This document shows positions 34,107 to 41,141 of a stretch of 42,472 nucleotides of DNA, piece by piece. Made by a program: the position numbers and the translations under genes. Source of the stretch: JBDSKH01 sp035556655. GTDB taxonomy: Bacteria > Actinomycetota > Actinomycetes > Actinomycetales > Microbacteriaceae. The notes under the pieces were generated by a model. The model was not told where the DNA came from. It saw only the letters and a list, made by a program, of their open reading frames with translations, and did no database searches. The stretch is from assembly GCA_035556655.1 (NCBI GenBank), contig DATMFW010000009.1:1-42472 (forward strand), given 5' to 3'. Numbering within the stretch: the first letter of the stretch is position 1; every line of letters begins with the position of its first letter.

Positions 34107-35101
34107 TTGACCCCCAGCGACCCGTCGGACAGCGGCTCGATGCCGGGGTCGATGATCACCCCGCCGTCGCCTCCCGCGGCGGCACCCGGCACGAACTGGA
34201 GGATCATCTCGCCCTCCTCGAGGCCGCCGGTCACCTCCACGTTGACGCCGTCGTTGAGCCCCAGGGTCACCGGGCGTTCCTCCTGGTTGCCCTCGGCATC
34301 CATGACGTAGACGATCCCGGTGTCGGCCGCACCCTGCACGGCGGTCATCGGCACCACCAGGACGTTCTCGGCGATGCCGCCGGCGATCGTCAGATCGGCG
34401 ACGAGACCGGCGAACACCCGGACATCGCCCGGGACGGCGCACCTCACGGTCGTGCCGCCGCCCTCGCCCTCGCCGGTGTCGCCGCTTCCCGAGCCCGGAA
34501 GCGGCGTGATGATGCTGAGACCCGTGCAGGTGAACGGCGCCGGGCCGCCCTGCACCGTGACCTGCGCCTCCGTCGGCTGCTCGGTCAGCCGGTACAACTG
34601 CTCGGGAGCGATCGTCGCCGTCACGTTGAAGGTCGACGGGGCGACCTGCCCGACGACATCGCCGATGCCGACCACCTGCCCCACCAGAACCGTGAACGAC
34701 GACAGGATGCCGGTGGCGCCGGCCTTGATCGTCTCGGTCCGCGTGTACGGGGTCCCGTTCGCGTTCACGAGTTCGGCCCGCACCTGCATGATCGCGGTGC
34801 CCTTCTTGACCGGCCTGCCCTGCTTGACGTACACCTCGCGGACCTCACCGCCGAAGGTCGCGCGCACCGGGACGGCAGGGTTGGAGTTGACGGTGCCGTT
34901 CAGCACGACGTCGTTCTGGATCGTGCCGATGGTCACCGCGATCTGCGGTTCGACGATCTCGCCCGTCGGGACCTCGCCGCCCTCGGTCACCGGGTCGGCG
35001 AAGAACGCCAGCTTGACCAGCGCGACGGCGATGACGGCGAAGACGAGGATGCGCAGGATCGGGAAGATCCACTTACGGGCGACAGTCACGACAAGAGCCA
35101 A
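34103..35101 (-). CDS. HlyD/MacA-like adaptor of the efflux system
   Basis: A 332-residue protein with one N-terminal membrane anchor (about 12-34) and an extracytoplasmic chain. A barrel-sandwich half-motif (VPVRATFGGEVREVYVKQG, then GATGILSSFTVLVGQVV) is followed by beta-barrel segments (ENVLVVPMTAVQGAADTGIV) typical of MacA/HlyD adaptors. A Gly-rich acidic insert (about 205-220) is unusual. No coiled-coil hairpin is seen, as expected without an outer-membrane TolC. The start is TTG at 35101; the in-frame GTG at 35089 is a good alternative. Confidence 0.83.
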   Translation of the reverse strand: MALVVTVARKWIFPILRILVFAVIAVALVKLAFFADPVTEGGEVPTGEIVEPQIAVTIGTIQNDVVLNGTVNSNPAVPVRATFGGEVREVYVKQGRPVKKGTAIMQVRAELVNANGTPYTRTETIKAGATGILSSFTVLVGQVVGIGDVVGQVAPSTFNVTATIAPEQLYRLTEQPTEAQVTVQGGPAPFTCTGLSIITPLPGSGSGDTGEGEGGGTTVRCAVPGDVRVFAGLVADLTIAGGIAENVLVVPMTAVQGAADTGIVYVMDAEGNQEERPVTLGLNDGVNVEVTGGLEEGEMILQFVPGAAAGGDGGVIIDPGIEPLSDGSLGVK

Positions 35102-35179
35102 TCAGAGGTCGGGGCAAAGGTGTACCCAACGCTTCCTCAGTCTCGAGCGTCGGACATCCGCCTGGGGAATGACGTGTGC

Positions 35180-36859
35180 CTACGCCTCGATGACGACCGG
35201 GATGATCATCGGACGACGGCGATGCTGCGTGTTCACCCAGCGCCCCACCGTGCGCCGGATCACCTGCTGGAATCCGTGCTGGTCGCGGACCCCGTTCGTC
35301 GAGGCCTCGGCGAGCGCCGCGACCACCTGGGGCAACACGTCGTCGAAGACCGACTCGTCTTCGGCGAACCCGCGGGCCTGGATCTCGGGCCCCACGATCA
35401 CCCGGCCGGTCTGCCGGTCGATCGCGACGAAGATCGAGATGAAGCCCTCCTCCGCCAGGATGCGGCGGTCCTTCAGGTCGGCGTCGGTGATCTCGCCCAC
35501 CGTCGAGCCGTCGACGTAGACGTAACCGAGGTCGAGCTGACCCACCACCCGGGCATCGCCGTCGCGCAGGTCGACGACGATCCCGTCGTCGCCGATGATC
35601 GTGCTGGCCTCGGGCACCCCGGTCTCGACAGCCAGCGCGGCGTTCGCCGTGAGGTGGCGGTACTCGCCGTGCACCGGCAGGACGTTGCGCGGACGCAGGA
35701 TGTTATAGCAGTACAGCAACTCGCCGGCGGATGCGTGACCGCTCACGTGGACACGCGCGTTGCCCTTGTGCACGACTTTCGCGCCGAGCTTGGTCAGGCC
35801 GTTGATGACCCGGTATACGGCGTTCTCGTTGCCGGGGATCAGGCTGGAGGCCAGGATCACCGTGTCGCCGTCGCCGATCTCGATCTGGTGCTCGAGGTTC
35901 GCCATCCGCGCCAGGACCGCCATCGGCTCACCCTGCGAACCGGTGCTCATGTAGACGATCTGGTCGCCGGGCAGGTCGAGCGCCTTCTTCAGGTCGACCA
36001 GCACCCCCTCCGGGACTTTGAGGTAGCCGAGCTCAGCGGCGATGCCCATGTTGCGCACCATGCTGCGGCCGACGAGCGCGACCCGGCGGCCGTTGGCGAC
36101 CGCGGCATCCAGCACCTGCTGCACGCGGTGGACGTGACTGGAGAAGCTGGCGACGATCACGCGGCGCGTCGCCTTGGCGATGACCGACTCGATCACGGGA
36201 CCGATGTCGCGCTCGAGCGCGGTGAAGCCCGGAACGTCGGAGTTCGTGGAGTCGGGCAGGAAGAGATCGACTCCCTCTTCGCCGAGCCGCGCGAATGCCC
36301 GGAGGTCGGTGATGCGCTCGTCCAGCGGCAACTGGTCCATCTTGAAGTCGCCCGTGTGCAGCACCAGGCCCGCCGGGGTGCGGATCGCGACCGCGAGTGC
36401 GTCCGGGATGGAGTGGTTGACGGCGATGAACTCGAGCTCGAACGGTCCGAGCTTCTCGGTCTGACCCTCACGCACCGTGAGCGAGTACGGCGTGATCCGG
36501 TGCTCCTTGAGCTTCGCCTCGATGAGGGCGAGCGTGAGGGTCGAGCCGATCAGCGGGATGTCCTGCCGCAGTTTCAACAGGTAGGGCACGGCGCCGATGT
36601 GGTCCTCGTGACCGTGGGTCAGCACGATGCCGACGATGTCGTCGAGCCGATCCCGGATCGGGGAGAAGTCGGGGAGGATCAGGTCGACGCCCGGCTGGTG
36701 CTCCTCGGGGAACAGCACCCCGCAATCGACGATCAGGATCTTGCCCTCGTACTCGTACGAGGTCATGTTGCGGCCGATCTCTCCGAGACCGCCGATCGGG
36801 ATGACCCGCAGGGTGCCCGCTGCGAGCGCGGGCGGGTCGTAGACGTCTGAACTGGGCAA
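35180..36859 (-). CDS. rnj: Ribonuclease J
   Basis: A 559-residue metallo-beta-lactamase/beta-CASP nuclease with endonuclease and 5'-3' exonuclease activity in mRNA decay and rRNA maturation. The metal site is HGHEDH at 82-87, then VNHSIPDA, HTGDFKMD and the beta-CASP residues around STGSQGEP and HVSGHAS. The C-terminal domain ends NTQHRRRPMIIPVVIEA. It starts with TTG, 7 bp after dapA, with TAGGAG at the dapA stop acting as ribosome-binding site. Confidence 0.95.
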   Translation of the reverse strand: MPSSDVYDPPALAAGTLRVIPIGGLGEIGRNMTSYEYEGKILIVDCGVLFPEEHQPGVDLILPDFSPIRDRLDDIVGIVLTHGHEDHIGAVPYLLKLRQDIPLIGSTLTLALIEAKLKEHRITPYSLTVREGQTEKLGPFELEFIAVNHSIPDALAVAIRTPAGLVLHTGDFKMDQLPLDERITDLRAFARLGEEGVDLFLPDSTNSDVPGFTALERDIGPVIESVIAKATRRVIVASFSSHVHRVQQVLDAAVANGRRVALVGRSMVRNMGIAAELGYLKVPEGVLVDLKKALDLPGDQIVYMSTGSQGEPMAVLARMANLEHQIEIGDGDTVILASSLIPGNENAVYRVINGLTKLGAKVVHKGNARVHVSGHASAGELLYCYNILRPRNVLPVHGEYRHLTANAALAVETGVPEASTIIGDDGIVVDLRDGDARVVGQLDLGYVYVDGSTVGEITDADLKDRRILAEEGFISIFVAIDRQTGRVIVGPEIQARGFAEDESVFDDVLPQVVAALAEASTNGVRDQHGFQQVIRRTVGRWVNTQHRRRPMIIPVVIEA

Positions 36860-36866
36860 GTCGCTC

Positions 36867-37844
36867 CTAGCGAGTGGTGCCCGCGACCTTCGGAAGCGCG
36901 CCGCCGGCGGCGGCGTTGCGGTCGGGGCGGAAGTTGGAGAAGTCCACGCCGGGCACGTGGTCGACGAGAGCGATCTCGTCTTCGATGAGGGCGGCCTCCG
37001 ACTCTTCGGGCCCGACGAGCGGCAGCCGTACGCGCGGGCTGGAGATGCGGCCGAGGCCGTGCAGGATGTACTTCGCGGCCACGGTACCCGGCACGTGCGT
37101 CATCGTGGCGCGCACCAGCGGCTCGAGTGCGCGGTGAGCGGAGGTCGCGGTGGCGAGGTCGTTCGTGTTCACCGCGTCGACGATCGTGCGGTACGGCTCA
37201 GGGGCGATATTGGCCGTCACGCCGATGAGGCCGGTGCCGCCGATCGCCAGGGTGGGCAGCGCGTTGGCGTCGTCGCCGGCGAAGTAGAGCAGATCGGTCT
37301 GATTGAGGACCCGGCTGACCTCGCTGAGGTCGCCCTTGGCGTCTTTGACGGCCCGGATGTTGGGGTGCTTCGCCGCGCGCAGGATCGTCTCGTACTTGAT
37401 CTCGACCCCCGTGCGACCGGGGATGTCGTACAGGATCACCGGCAGGTCGGTCGCGTCGGCGACCATGCGGAAGTGGGTGAGGATGCCGGCCTGCGTGGGC
37501 TTGTTGTAGTACGGCGTCACGATCATGATCGCGTCGGCGCCCACCTCTGCGCTGTGCTTGTACAGCTCGATCGCGTGCGCGGTCTCGTTCGAGCCGCCGC
37601 CGGTGATGATCTTCGCCCGGCCGTTCGCGACCTTCTTGGCCACCTCGACGAGCTTGACCTTCTCGGGGTCGGTCAGGGTCGAGGTCTCACCGGTGGTGCC
37701 GGTCACGACGATACCGTCGGCGCCATGGGTGACCAGGTGGTCCACGTGCTTCTCGACGTCGTCCCAGTGCACCTCACCGTCGGCCGTGAACGGGGTCACG
37801 AGCGCGACGAGCACCTGTCCGAACGGATTCTCTGGCGTCGACAC
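36867..37844 (-). CDS. dapA: 4-hydroxy-tetrahydrodipicolinate synthase
   Basis: A 325-residue TIM-barrel aldolase condensing pyruvate and aspartate semialdehyde in lysine/DAP synthesis. The Schiff-base Lys167 is in RAVKDAKGDL. Tyr139 is in LYDIPGRTG, and GTTGETSTL is the substrate loop. The C-terminus is slightly extended. The GTG at 37844 is preceded by TAGCCT at 7 nt, suggesting a leaderless mRNA. The palindrome-ended element stops only 26 bp upstream and may have replaced the original upstream promoter region. Confidence 0.95.
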   Translation of the reverse strand: MSTPENPFGQVLVALVTPFTADGEVHWDDVEKHVDHLVTHGADGIVVTGTTGETSTLTDPEKVKLVEVAKKVANGRAKIITGGGSNETAHAIELYKHSAEVGADAIMIVTPYYNKPTQAGILTHFRMVADATDLPVILYDIPGRTGVEIKYETILRAAKHPNIRAVKDAKGDLSEVSRVLNQTDLLYFAGDDANALPTLAIGGTGLIGVTANIAPEPYRTIVDAVNTNDLATATSAHRALEPLVRATMTHVPGTVAAKYILHGLGRISSPRVRLPLVGPEESEAALIEDEIALVDHVPGVDFSNFRPDRNAAAGGALPKVAGTTR

Positions 37845-37851
37845 GGTTTAT

Positions 37852-37857
37852 AGGCTA
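37852..37857 (-). promoter_or_regulatory. Putative -10 box, leaderless dapA
   Basis: TAGCCT, then 7 nt, then GTG. The expected -35 position falls at the outer end of the neighbouring element; no good -35 is seen. Confidence 0.4.
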
Positions 37858-37870
37858 TCGGGTCGCGGCA

Positions 37871-37889
37871 CCCCCTCCGTTCTGCAGGA
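37871..37889. repeat. Left terminal inverted repeat of the DUF559 element
   Basis: Perfect 19-bp match to the complement of 38984-39002. It contains the 13-mer CCGTTCTGCAGGA at 37877-37889. Confidence 0.85.
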
Positions 37890-37904
37890 GAACCGCTCTT
37901 GCAC

Positions 37905-37917
37905 CCGAGAACCTCGG
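37905..37917. repeat. Inner hairpin of the left end
   Basis: CCGAG-AAC-CTCGG, a 5-bp stem inside the 37-nt spacer between outer and inner 13-mers. Its right-end counterpart is at 38955-38970. Confidence 0.5.
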
Positions 37918-37926
37918 CCGGGGTGG

Positions 37927-37957
37927 TCCTGCAGAACGGTGAACTCCTGCAGAACGG
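37927..37957. repeat. Inner direct pair of 13-mers, left end
   Basis: TCCTGCAGAACGG at 37927-37939 and 37945-37957, period 18 bp, both inverted relative to the outer copy. The outer copy can pair with either over 13 bp. Confidence 0.85.
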
Positions 37958-37965
37958 CGCGGGGG

Positions 37966-38817
37966 TCACGCGACGTCGCCGCGGACGACCGCGCCCAGAA
38001 CGGACGCCTCGACGAGACCCCGATCCCCCACGATCTGGGAGTACATGAACCGCAGCACGCGATACCCGCGAGCGCTGAGCATGGCGTCACGCCAGCGGTC
38101 ACGGGTCGGATCGGAGTGGTGCTCCTTACTGTCCACCTCGATGACGAGCGAGCGCCCGACCCCGAAGTCCACGCGTCCTACCCCGTCGAACTCCACCTGC
38201 TGGTCGAACGAGACACCGAGGCGGCGGAGCACCAGCTTCATCATGCTCTCGGTCCCGCTCTCCGACTGCGGCGAAGCCAGCCGCACGAGCGGACGGAAGT
38301 CCGCTGGAGCAAGCGCGTTGACGAGCGCGATCTCACCACGTCCGATGAGACGCCGGTGCAACGCCGACTCCAGCAGGATGAACGCGACCTCGGGGCCCTG
38401 GCATCGGTACGTCCGCGCGATGGTCTCCGGGATCGGCTCGAGGGTGCGATGCGCCGGCGAGGACCAGTGGACCGTCAGCGGATGAAGCCGGCGGTCGAGA
38501 CGTATACGCCGGTCGAGCGGAGATCGCAGTCGTGCGGAGTGCGGTGCAACGGTGACGTGCAAGCCGTCGAACGGCTCGGGTACCCACAGACCATGCAACC
38601 GGGCCGCACTCACGCAGCCGACTGCGCCCCCGACGCGAATGGCCTGGGTGACCTCTCGCGGCGCAGACGGCAACGAGTACCAGCCCTTCCGGGGACGCAG
38701 GAGCTCGCCCGAGACCACAGCCGAGCGCAGGAGCGCGGGACCGATGCCTCGTGTGCGAAGCTCCCCGGCACGGGCCGCGCCCCCGAACCCGGCGACCAGA
38801 GACTGCAGATAGCTCAT
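37966..38817 (-). CDS. DUF559 nuclease-like protein with AbiEi-like N-terminal winged helix
   Basis: A 283-residue protein. Residues about 8-50 read as a winged helix: GGAARAGELRTRGI, then LLRSAVVSGELLRPRKGWYS, the pattern of AbiEi-type antitoxin N-domains. The middle region (50-180) is an AbiEi-like helical/beta segment. The C-terminal domain (about 185-280) is a Vsr/DUF559 PD-(D/E)XK-type nuclease: Glu190, Asp217 (VDFGVG), Glu227 and Asp229 (LVIEVDSKEHH), then RWRDAMLSARGYRVLRF. No partner toxin is adjacent. The ATG at 38817 is the best start; 17 more codons are open upstream. It is enclosed by the inverted-repeat ends described separately. I infer that the winged helix may bind those repeats. 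Confidence 0.8.
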   Translation of the reverse strand: MSYLQSLVAGFGGAARAGELRTRGIGPALLRSAVVSGELLRPRKGWYSLPSAPREVTQAIRVGGAVGCVSAARLHGLWVPEPFDGLHVTVAPHSARLRSPLDRRIRLDRRLHPLTVHWSSPAHRTLEPIPETIARTYRCQGPEVAFILLESALHRRLIGRGEIALVNALAPADFRPLVRLASPQSESGTESMMKLVLRRLGVSFDQQVEFDGVGRVDFGVGRSLVIEVDSKEHHSDPTRDRWRDAMLSARGYRVLRFMYSQIVGDRGLVEASVLGAVVRGDVA

Positions 38818-38915
38818 ACACCGATGTTGTGGCGGGCGCGAGGATCGCAGCCCTCTCCCGAGCAGCATCGGGACAAGGCGCGACTACACCGAGCTGGGGA
38901 GGAGTGGCCCCGACG

Positions 38916-38946
38916 CTGTTGTGCAGGAACACCCCGTTCTGCAGGA
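38916..38946. repeat. Inner direct pair of 13-mers, right end
   Basis: CTGTTGTGCAGGA (38916-38928, 11 of 13 matches) and CCGTTCTGCAGGA (38934-38946), period 18 bp as at the left end. Confidence 0.8.
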
Positions 38947-38979
38947 GTCTCGGGCCCAGAAAACTCTGGGTGAGGAGAC
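38947..38979. repeat. Nested hairpin of the right end
   Basis: GTCTC (38947-38951) pairs with GAGAC (38975-38979), and inside it CCCAGA (38955-38960) pairs with TCTGGG (38965-38970) around AAAC. It lies in the 37-nt spacer between the 13-bp arms. Confidence 0.55.
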
Positions 38980-39459
38980 TTATTCCTGCAGAACGGAGGG
39001 GGCGCGGGTGTACGAGACGAAACGGTAGGGCACACCCGTGCGCGACACCGCCCAGTCGGTCGAGGACGCGAGGCTCCAGCCGGGTCCGATCGGGGGGGCC
39101 CAGGTGTCGCCCGGAACCTCGAGGTCGAGCTCCGTGACCTCGAGACGGTCGGCGCGGTCGATCGTCGCGGCGAAGACCTCGGCCCCGCCGATGACCCACC
39201 CGTCATCCGGGATCTCGCGGATCACCTCGGCGCCCGGCTCCTGCCAGGATGCGTCGCGCGTCAGCACCAGATTGCGCCGGCCCGGCAACGGCTTGAACCG
39301 CGGATCCAGGGCGTCCCAGGTCTTACGGCCCATGATCACCGTCTGGCCCGTGGTGAGCTCGCGGAAGTGCGCGAGATCCTCGGGGACGTGCCACGGCATC
39401 CCCCCGCTCGCGCCGATCACACGGTCGTGCGCCTGCGCCCAGATCAGGGCCAGGCTCAT
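38980..39459 (-). CDS. dfrA: Dihydrofolate reductase with element-derived C-terminus
   Basis: A 159-residue DHFR reducing dihydrofolate with NADPH. The motifs are LIWAQAHDRVIGASGGMPWH, PEDLAHFRELT (Asp28), VIMGRKTWDAL and VIGGAEVF. DHFRs normally end soon after PYRFVSY; here TR is followed by APSVLQE-stop, and these seven codons and the stop lie in the right terminal repeat of the DUF559 element and the adjoining spacer. The ATG overlaps the thyA stop (ATGA), coupling it to the enzyme that produces dihydrofolate. Confidence 0.95.
   Translation of the reverse strand: MSLALIWAQAHDRVIGASGGMPWHVPEDLAHFRELTTGQTVIMGRKTWDALDPRFKPLPGRRNLVLTRDASWQEPGAEVIREIPDDGWVIGGAEVFAATIDRADRLEVTELDLEVPGDTWAPPIGPGWSLASSTDWAVSRTGVPYRFVSYTRAPSVLQE
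38984..39002. repeat. Right terminal inverted repeat, inside the dfrA 3' end
   Basis: Complement of the left 19-bp repeat. Read on the minus strand it encodes the last residues of DHFR (PSVLQE). Confidence 0.85.
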
Positions 39460-40250
39460 ACCGCGACAGCGCCTCGGATCGCGGGGTGGTGCTGGTAGTC
39501 GACCACCTCGAAGTCCTCGAGCGTGTAGTCGAAGATGCTGTCGGGCCGGCGCTTCAGCCGCAGGGTCGGCAGCGGATATGGGTCGCGCGACAGCTGCTCC
39601 TGCACCTGCTCGACGTGATTGTCGTAGATGTGGGTATCGCCGCCGGTCCAGACGAACTCGCCGACCTCGAGCCCGGTCTGCTGGGCGATCATGTGCGTCA
39701 GCAGCGCGTAGCTGGCGATGTTGAACGGCACTCCGAGGAACATGTCGGCGCTGCGCTGGTAGAGCTGGCACGACAGCCTGCCGTCCGCCACATAGAACTG
39801 GAACAGCGCGTGGCAGGGCGCCAGGGCCATGCGCGGGATGTCGGCGGGGTTCCACGCCGACACGATGAGGCGGCGGGAGTCCGGGTCGACGCGGATCTGC
39901 TCGATCACCTCCGAGATCTGGTCGATCTGCTCGCCCGAAGGGGTCGGCCAGGAGCGCCACTGGACCCCGTAGACGGGACCGAGCTCGCCCGCGGAGTCGG
40001 CCCACTCATCCCAGATCGTCACGCCGTTGTCGCGCAGGAAGGCGACGTTGCTCTCGCCCCGCAGGAACCACAGCAACTCGACGGCGATGGACTTGAAGTG
40101 AACGCGCTTCGTGGTGATCAGCGGGAAGCCCCGCGCGAGGTCGTAGCGGATCTGCCGGCCGAAGACGCTGCGGGTGCCGGTACCCGTGCGGTCGGTCTTG
40201 TGCACACCGTGCTCGAAGGTGTCGCGCAGCAGGTCCTCGTAGGGGGTCAT
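39456..40250 (-). CDS. thyA: Thymidylate synthase
   Basis: A 264-residue classical ThyA, the same length as the E. coli enzyme, making dTMP from dUMP and methylene-THF. The nucleophile is Cys146 in LAPCHALFQFYV. Arg and folate contacts are visible in TGTGTRSVFG and GVPFNIASYALL. The ATG at 40250 is preceded by TACGCT at 7 nt (leaderless pattern). 27 upstream codons are open but lack homology. First gene of thyA-dfrA. Confidence 0.97.
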   Translation of the reverse strand: MTPYEDLLRDTFEHGVHKTDRTGTGTRSVFGRQIRYDLARGFPLITTKRVHFKSIAVELLWFLRGESNVAFLRDNGVTIWDEWADSAGELGPVYGVQWRSWPTPSGEQIDQISEVIEQIRVDPDSRRLIVSAWNPADIPRMALAPCHALFQFYVADGRLSCQLYQRSADMFLGVPFNIASYALLTHMIAQQTGLEVGEFVWTGGDTHIYDNHVEQVQEQLSRDPYPLPTLRLKRRPDSIFDYTLEDFEVVDYQHHPAIRGAVAV

Positions 40251-40257
40251 CGGGGCG

Positions 40258-40263
40258 AGCGTA
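40258..40263 (-). promoter_or_regulatory. Putative -10 box, leaderless thyA
   Basis: TACGCT on the minus strand, then 7 nt, then ATG at 40250. Confidence 0.4.
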
Positions 40264-40278
40264 ACAGTCGGCAACACT

Positions 40279-40290
40279 GCCCCGCGGGGC
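40279..40290. promoter_or_regulatory. Perfect 12-bp palindrome between thyA and the thioredoxin gene
   Basis: GCCCCGCGGGGC sits midway between the divergent promoters, at the -35 position of the plus-strand one. It could be an operator, or a chance GC palindrome. Confidence 0.3.
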
Positions 40291-40302
40291 GGCACGCGCC
40301 AA

Positions 40303-40308
40303 TACCGT
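40303..40308 (+). promoter_or_regulatory. Putative -10 box, leaderless thioredoxin gene
   Basis: TACCGT, then 6 nt, then ATG at 40315. Confidence 0.4.
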
Positions 40309-40314
40309 GGCCGC

Positions 40315-40698
40315 ATGCAGGTGGTGCTCACCCTCGTCGCCCTCGTCGCCTTCGCGACGGGGCTCGGGATGCTGTGGCGCGCATCGCAGGGGCGGATCCG
40401 CTCCGGCTACGGCCGGGTCGCGGGCATCGACCTGGGCGGCCGGGCCACCCTGTTGCAGCTCTCCACCGAGGTCTGCGCTCCCTGCCGGGCGACCGCCCGC
40501 GTGCTCGACGGCCTCGCCGACGACGAGGTGCTCCACATCGAGGTCGACATCGCCGATCGGCCCGACCTGGTCTCGCGGTTCAACGTGCTGCAGACCCCGA
40601 CGACGTTCATCCTCGACCGCGACGGCGTCGTCCGCGCGCGCATCGGAGGAGCCGTGCGCCGCGACCTGATCGTCGCAGAACTGGAGAAGGTGGCGTGA
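40315..40698 (+). CDS. Membrane-anchored thioredoxin-like protein
   Basis: A 127-residue protein with an N-terminal membrane segment (about 2-21) followed by a thioredoxin fold. The active site is Cys54-Ala-Pro-Cys57 (EVCAPCRAT), not the usual WCGPC. The cis-Pro is in VLQTPTTFILD. The WC to VC change suggests an altered redox potential or partner. The stop overlaps the DUF4395 start (GTGA). A membrane thiol-redox relay with DUF4395 is likely. Confidence 0.85.
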   Translation: MQVVLTLVALVAFATGLGMLWRASQGRIRSGYGRVAGIDLGGRATLLQLSTEVCAPCRATARVLDGLADDEVLHIEVDIADRPDLVSRFNVLQTPTTFILDRDGVVRARIGGAVRRDLIVAELEKVA

Positions 40699-41132
40699 TC
40701 GATCCCCGCGGTCCCCGATTCGGAGCGGGCGTCACCGGAGTGCTGCTGCTCATCGTGATCGCGCTGTCGCTGTCGGGAGCGGCCATCGCATCCATCGTGG
40801 TGTTCGCGGCGATCGTCGCCGTCTTCGCCTGGGGAGCGTTCGCCGGCATCGAGCGTCACCCCTACGGGCTGTTCTACAAGAAGGCGATCCGCCCGCGGCT
40901 GAAGCCGCCGGCCGAACTGGAGGACCCGAAGCCTCCGACCTTCGCGCAGGGGGTCGGGCTGGTGATCACGGGCATCGGACTGGTGCTCGGGATCATCGGT
41001 GTGCCGTATGCCGTCCCGATCGCCGCGGGGCTCGCGTTCGTGGCCGCGTTCCTCAACTCGGTGTTCGCGTTCTGCCTCGGATGCCAGATCTATCTGCTGC
41101 TGGTCAGGTCGAAGCTCATCAAGGCGGCATAG
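40695..41132 (+). CDS. DUF4395 membrane protein
   Basis: A 145-residue protein with about four membrane helices (two near residues 12-48, two near 80-135). The start IDPRGPRFGAG and the C-terminal FAFCLGCQIYLLL with a CxxC pair are typical of DUF4395, which regularly travels with thioredoxins. The CxxC near a membrane edge suggests electron transfer with the upstream thioredoxin. It starts with GTG in a 4-nt overlap. Confidence 0.87.
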   Translation: MIDPRGPRFGAGVTGVLLLIVIALSLSGAAIASIVVFAAIVAVFAWGAFAGIERHPYGLFYKKAIRPRLKPPAELEDPKPPTFAQGVGLVITGIGLVLGIIGVPYAVPIAAGLAFVAAFLNSVFAFCLGCQIYLLLVRSKLIKAA

Positions 41133-41135
41133 TCT
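41130..41135 (+). promoter_or_regulatory. Putative osmC -10 box overlapping the DUF4395 stop
   Basis: TAGTCT includes the DUF4395 stop codon TAG (41130-41132); 6 nt later is the osmC-like ATG. There is no ribosome-binding site. Confidence 0.4.
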
Positions 41136-41141
41136 GGGCCC

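Larger units (their letters stand above)
37871..39002 (-). mobile_element. Candidate palindrome-ended element carrying a DUF559 nuclease
   Basis: A 1132-bp unit bounded by a 19-bp perfect terminal inverted repeat (CCCCCTCCGTTCTGCAGGA at 37871-37889, its complement at 38984-39002), extendable to 22 bp with one mismatch. Inside each end are two more copies of the 13-mer CCGTTCTGCAGGA, facing the other way, with identical spacing at both ends. Its only gene is the DUF559 protein. It lies between dfrA and dapA, genes that sit close together in related genomes, and it provides the dfrA stop codon. No known transposase is present. A 5-bp CGCGG occurs just outside both ends, but GC content makes this weak evidence for a target duplication. 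Confidence 0.6.

Noticed and set aside
37877..38996. CRISPR array interpretation of the repeated 13-mers
   Set aside because: Copies are in both orientations, there are only three per end with unequal spacing, and no cas gene is near.
37864..39007. CGCGG target-site duplication flanking the DUF559 element
   Set aside because: The 5-bp match is offset by 2 bp from one end and is likely by chance in such GC-rich sequence; kept only as a weak hint.
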